In this document: piece after piece, positions 26,071 to 27,343 of the stretch
Position numbering within the stretch: position 1 is the first letter of the stretch
Layout: the number at the start of each line of letters is the position of its first letter
DNA from: an uncultured Candidatus Saccharibacteria bacterium
GTDB taxonomy: Bacteria > Patescibacteriota > Saccharimonadia > CAILAD01 > GCA-016700035
NCBI GenBank assembly: GCA_937996675.1
Contig: CALKUN010000122.1
Coordinates: forward strand, 1 to 27,343
Length of the DNA: 27,343 nucleotides
Direction: 5' to 3'
Notes under the pieces: generated by a model
The model's database searches: none
The model's input: the letters and a program-made list of their open reading frames with translations, nothing else
What the model was told of the DNA's origin: nothing
Made by a program: the position numbers and the translations under genes

Positions 26071-27090
26071 ATGCATACAGAAATAAACTCTCATGAAGAT
26101 AGCTTATCAAGAGGTGAGCTACCATCAGGGATCGATACACCTCAATCCAACCTTAGTCAGGAGCTACAAGCGATGGCAGACGATTCTAATCAAAAGAAGA
26201 TTGAGAGTAATGACTCCAAATATAGGTTAGAGGTTGTAGAGGGCCTTACTCCCCCAAAGAGCGAACGCCTTGCGCCAGGAGAACCGTACCGTTTTCTCGT
26301 GACGGCAGCTCTTCAGGGCAGCGCTACCGAGACAGGTGATTGGCTCCGAGGAGATGGAGATGGATTTCGGGCTACAGATCGCCCAGTCAATGCCAGCCTG
26401 ATAGATCAAGACCACAACTGGACTTTTGCCGGTGAGAATGGCTTTATTCTCGAACCGCCGACAGATGGTAATGATATTATCGCTGCTCAAGCCTATGACA
26501 TTGGCTCCAGCGACCTAGAGCCGCAGGCCGTTGAACCAGATGCAGCCGGATTGCTATCCGCCACCGATCCACGTGGGTATAACCAAATCAATATTGCTGC
26601 CGGTAATGTAGCCGGCGTATATATCCGTTACGGCGAAGATGGTAGCGAGCTCGGACGACCTGGACAGGCTGCCGAACTTCGAGCCTTTGCAGACGAGCAT
26701 CACCTGCCGGTAGTTGAGATTCCCGTCAAGCCGCAGGAGCTGCGAGCAGGAGAGACCAGCGTCCAAGAGCTGTCGGCAAAAAATGGAAACAGTCTATGGA
26801 AAGTAAGACTCCCTGAAGATGGGTCAGTGCATGAAGTCGACATCATTCAATTACGCGATGGCGAAACCGCCCTTGGCATCAATCCAGATGAGCTTGGTTT
26901 TGACATGCGCGTACTCGCCACCGATCCCTATGGTCAAAGTGAATGGATCGAGAATAAGGCAGATGCACTCGCCTCAGTGCTTCCACGCATGGAGCAACTA
27001 CTTGCATCCGGCACTACGCAAGACTCAACTCGCCCAGCAATCGAATTTGCTGTACACAGAATGAAAGAAGTTACGAGCTCGACAGCGTAG
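26071..27090 (+). CDS. Acidic soluble protein of unknown function (339 aa)
   Basis: Not recognised. No signal peptide or membrane helix. The first 50 residues are polar and probably disordered (SHEDSLSRGELPSG, then SQELQAMADDSNQKK). The folded part seems to hold two alpha/beta units: one around residues 68-150 (PYRFLVTAALQGSATETGDW, then HNWTFAGENGFILEPP) and one around 165-290 (GYNQINIAAGNVAGVYIRYGED, HHLPVVEIPVKPQEL, VHEVDIIQLRDGETALGI). The C-terminus is helical. Net charge is strongly negative. No catalytic motif is evident to me; the aromatic/acidic first unit could suggest a nucleotide- or glycan-related enzyme, but that is a guess. It ends 3 bases before the rnc stop on the opposite strand, with no terminator between them. 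Confidence 0.7.
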   Translation: MHTEINSHEDSLSRGELPSGIDTPQSNLSQELQAMADDSNQKKIESNDSKYRLEVVEGLTPPKSERLAPGEPYRFLVTAALQGSATETGDWLRGDGDGFRATDRPVNASLIDQDHNWTFAGENGFILEPPTDGNDIIAAQAYDIGSSDLEPQAVEPDAAGLLSATDPRGYNQINIAAGNVAGVYIRYGEDGSELGRPGQAAELRAFADEHHLPVVEIPVKPQELRAGETSVQELSAKNGNSLWKVRLPEDGSVHEVDIIQLRDGETALGINPDELGFDMRVLATDPYGQSEWIENKADALASVLPRMEQLLASGTTQDSTRPAIEFAVHRMKEVTSSTA

Positions 27091-27093
27091 GAT

Positions 27094-27343
27094 CTACTTG
27101 CCTTTGTAAGACTTGAGGGCTTCAGTTGCAGCAGCCTGTTGGCCGGCCTGCTTTGAGTTCCCTTCACCCTTACCGCAGAGGCGATCACCGACATAGACGC
27201 CGATCGTAAAGATCTTTTCGTGATCAGGGCCTGACTCGCTGAGGAGTTCATAGTGTGGCGTGACGCCCTCCTTCTCCTGCGTCATTTCCTGGAAGTGACT
27301 CTTGGCATCAATCCAGCTGCCACTCTCTACGATACCGTCGAGG
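27094..27343 (-). CDS. rnc: Ribonuclease III, C-terminal dsRNA-binding domain (5' end outside window)
   Basis: The last 82 residues of RNase III, which cuts double-stranded RNA during rRNA and mRNA processing. The visible part is the double-stranded RNA-binding domain in its usual place: SWIDAKSHFQEMTQEKEG (start of the domain, family DxKSxLQE), then PHYELLSESGPDHEKIFTIGVYVG (beta strands; family P-x-Y-x-x-x-x-x-G-P-x-H-x-x-x-F), then CGKGEGNSKQAGQQAAATEAL with the conserved KxxAxxxAAxxAL helix. It ends LKSYKGK. The catalytic endonuclease domain is beyond the right edge. The codon frame begins at 27342. It is on the same strand as smc but separated from it by three plus-strand genes. Confidence 0.94.
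   Translation of the reverse strand, partial: LDGIVESGSWIDAKSHFQEMTQEKEGVTPHYELLSESGPDHEKIFTIGVYVGDRLCGKGEGNSKQAGQQAAATEALKSYKGK

Noticed and set aside
1..27343. CRISPR arrays, insertion sequences, integrases, prophage genes or rRNA
   Set aside because: No evenly spaced repeats, transposase or integrase motifs, or rRNA signature sequences were seen in either strand.

Overview
The window looks like chromosomal DNA of a small-genome bacterium of the Patescibacteria (CPR), most likely Candidatus Saccharibacteria (TM7). This is inferred from gene content and style: a right-hand block of rnc (partial), smc, rpsP, a KH-domain gene, trmD and queA; LAxTG surface proteins; many short orphan membrane proteins; and a minimal TatA/TatC system. 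UGA is an ordinary stop codon in many genes here, which argues against the Gracilibacteria/Absconditabacteria code.

Layout. 1-1331: the end of a trypsin-like protease, then two small minus-strand genes of unknown function. 1414-4955: a DEAD-box helicase with a long leader, a bidirectional terminator, tatA on the minus strand, and a plus-strand run of a small Tat-signal protein, tatC and a conserved membrane protein. 5035-8326: a 53-residue membrane peptide, a strikingly GC-rich polysaccharide deacetylase that looks like an actinobacterial import, an acyl desaturase and an 83-residue protein. 8328-15106: a CYTH-domain protein, two large LAxTG surface proteins, and three self-contained gene cassettes of unknown function between them. 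15107-15873: tRNA-Gln(CUG), flanked by isolated copies of its own 3' and 5' ends and several hairpins. 15874-19154: a membrane-anchored clan GH-A glycosidase-like protein and a two-gene ABC exporter. 19151-27343: queA, trmD, the KH gene, rpsP and smc on the minus strand, then three plus-strand genes of unknown function and the 3' end of rnc on the minus strand.

Expression follows two styles. One group (the CYTH gene, the 83-aa protein, the ABC operon, queA, trmD, and the genes at 4563, 9030 and 26071) has a TATACT-like -10 box, often preceded by TG, only 6-10 bases before the ATG, so its mRNAs should be leaderless or nearly so. The other group (genes at 1331 minus, 6964, 10817, 11950, 12676 and 25756) has a promoter, a 27-51 base leader and a strong Shine-Dalgarno site, and in most cases an intrinsic terminator.

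Functionally, the window joins housekeeping translation and chromosome genes to envelope functions: Tat export, sortase-type surface proteins, glycan-active enzymes, a lipid desaturase and an ABC exporter. That would suit an episymbiont that interacts closely with a host cell surface, although the lifestyle is inferred.
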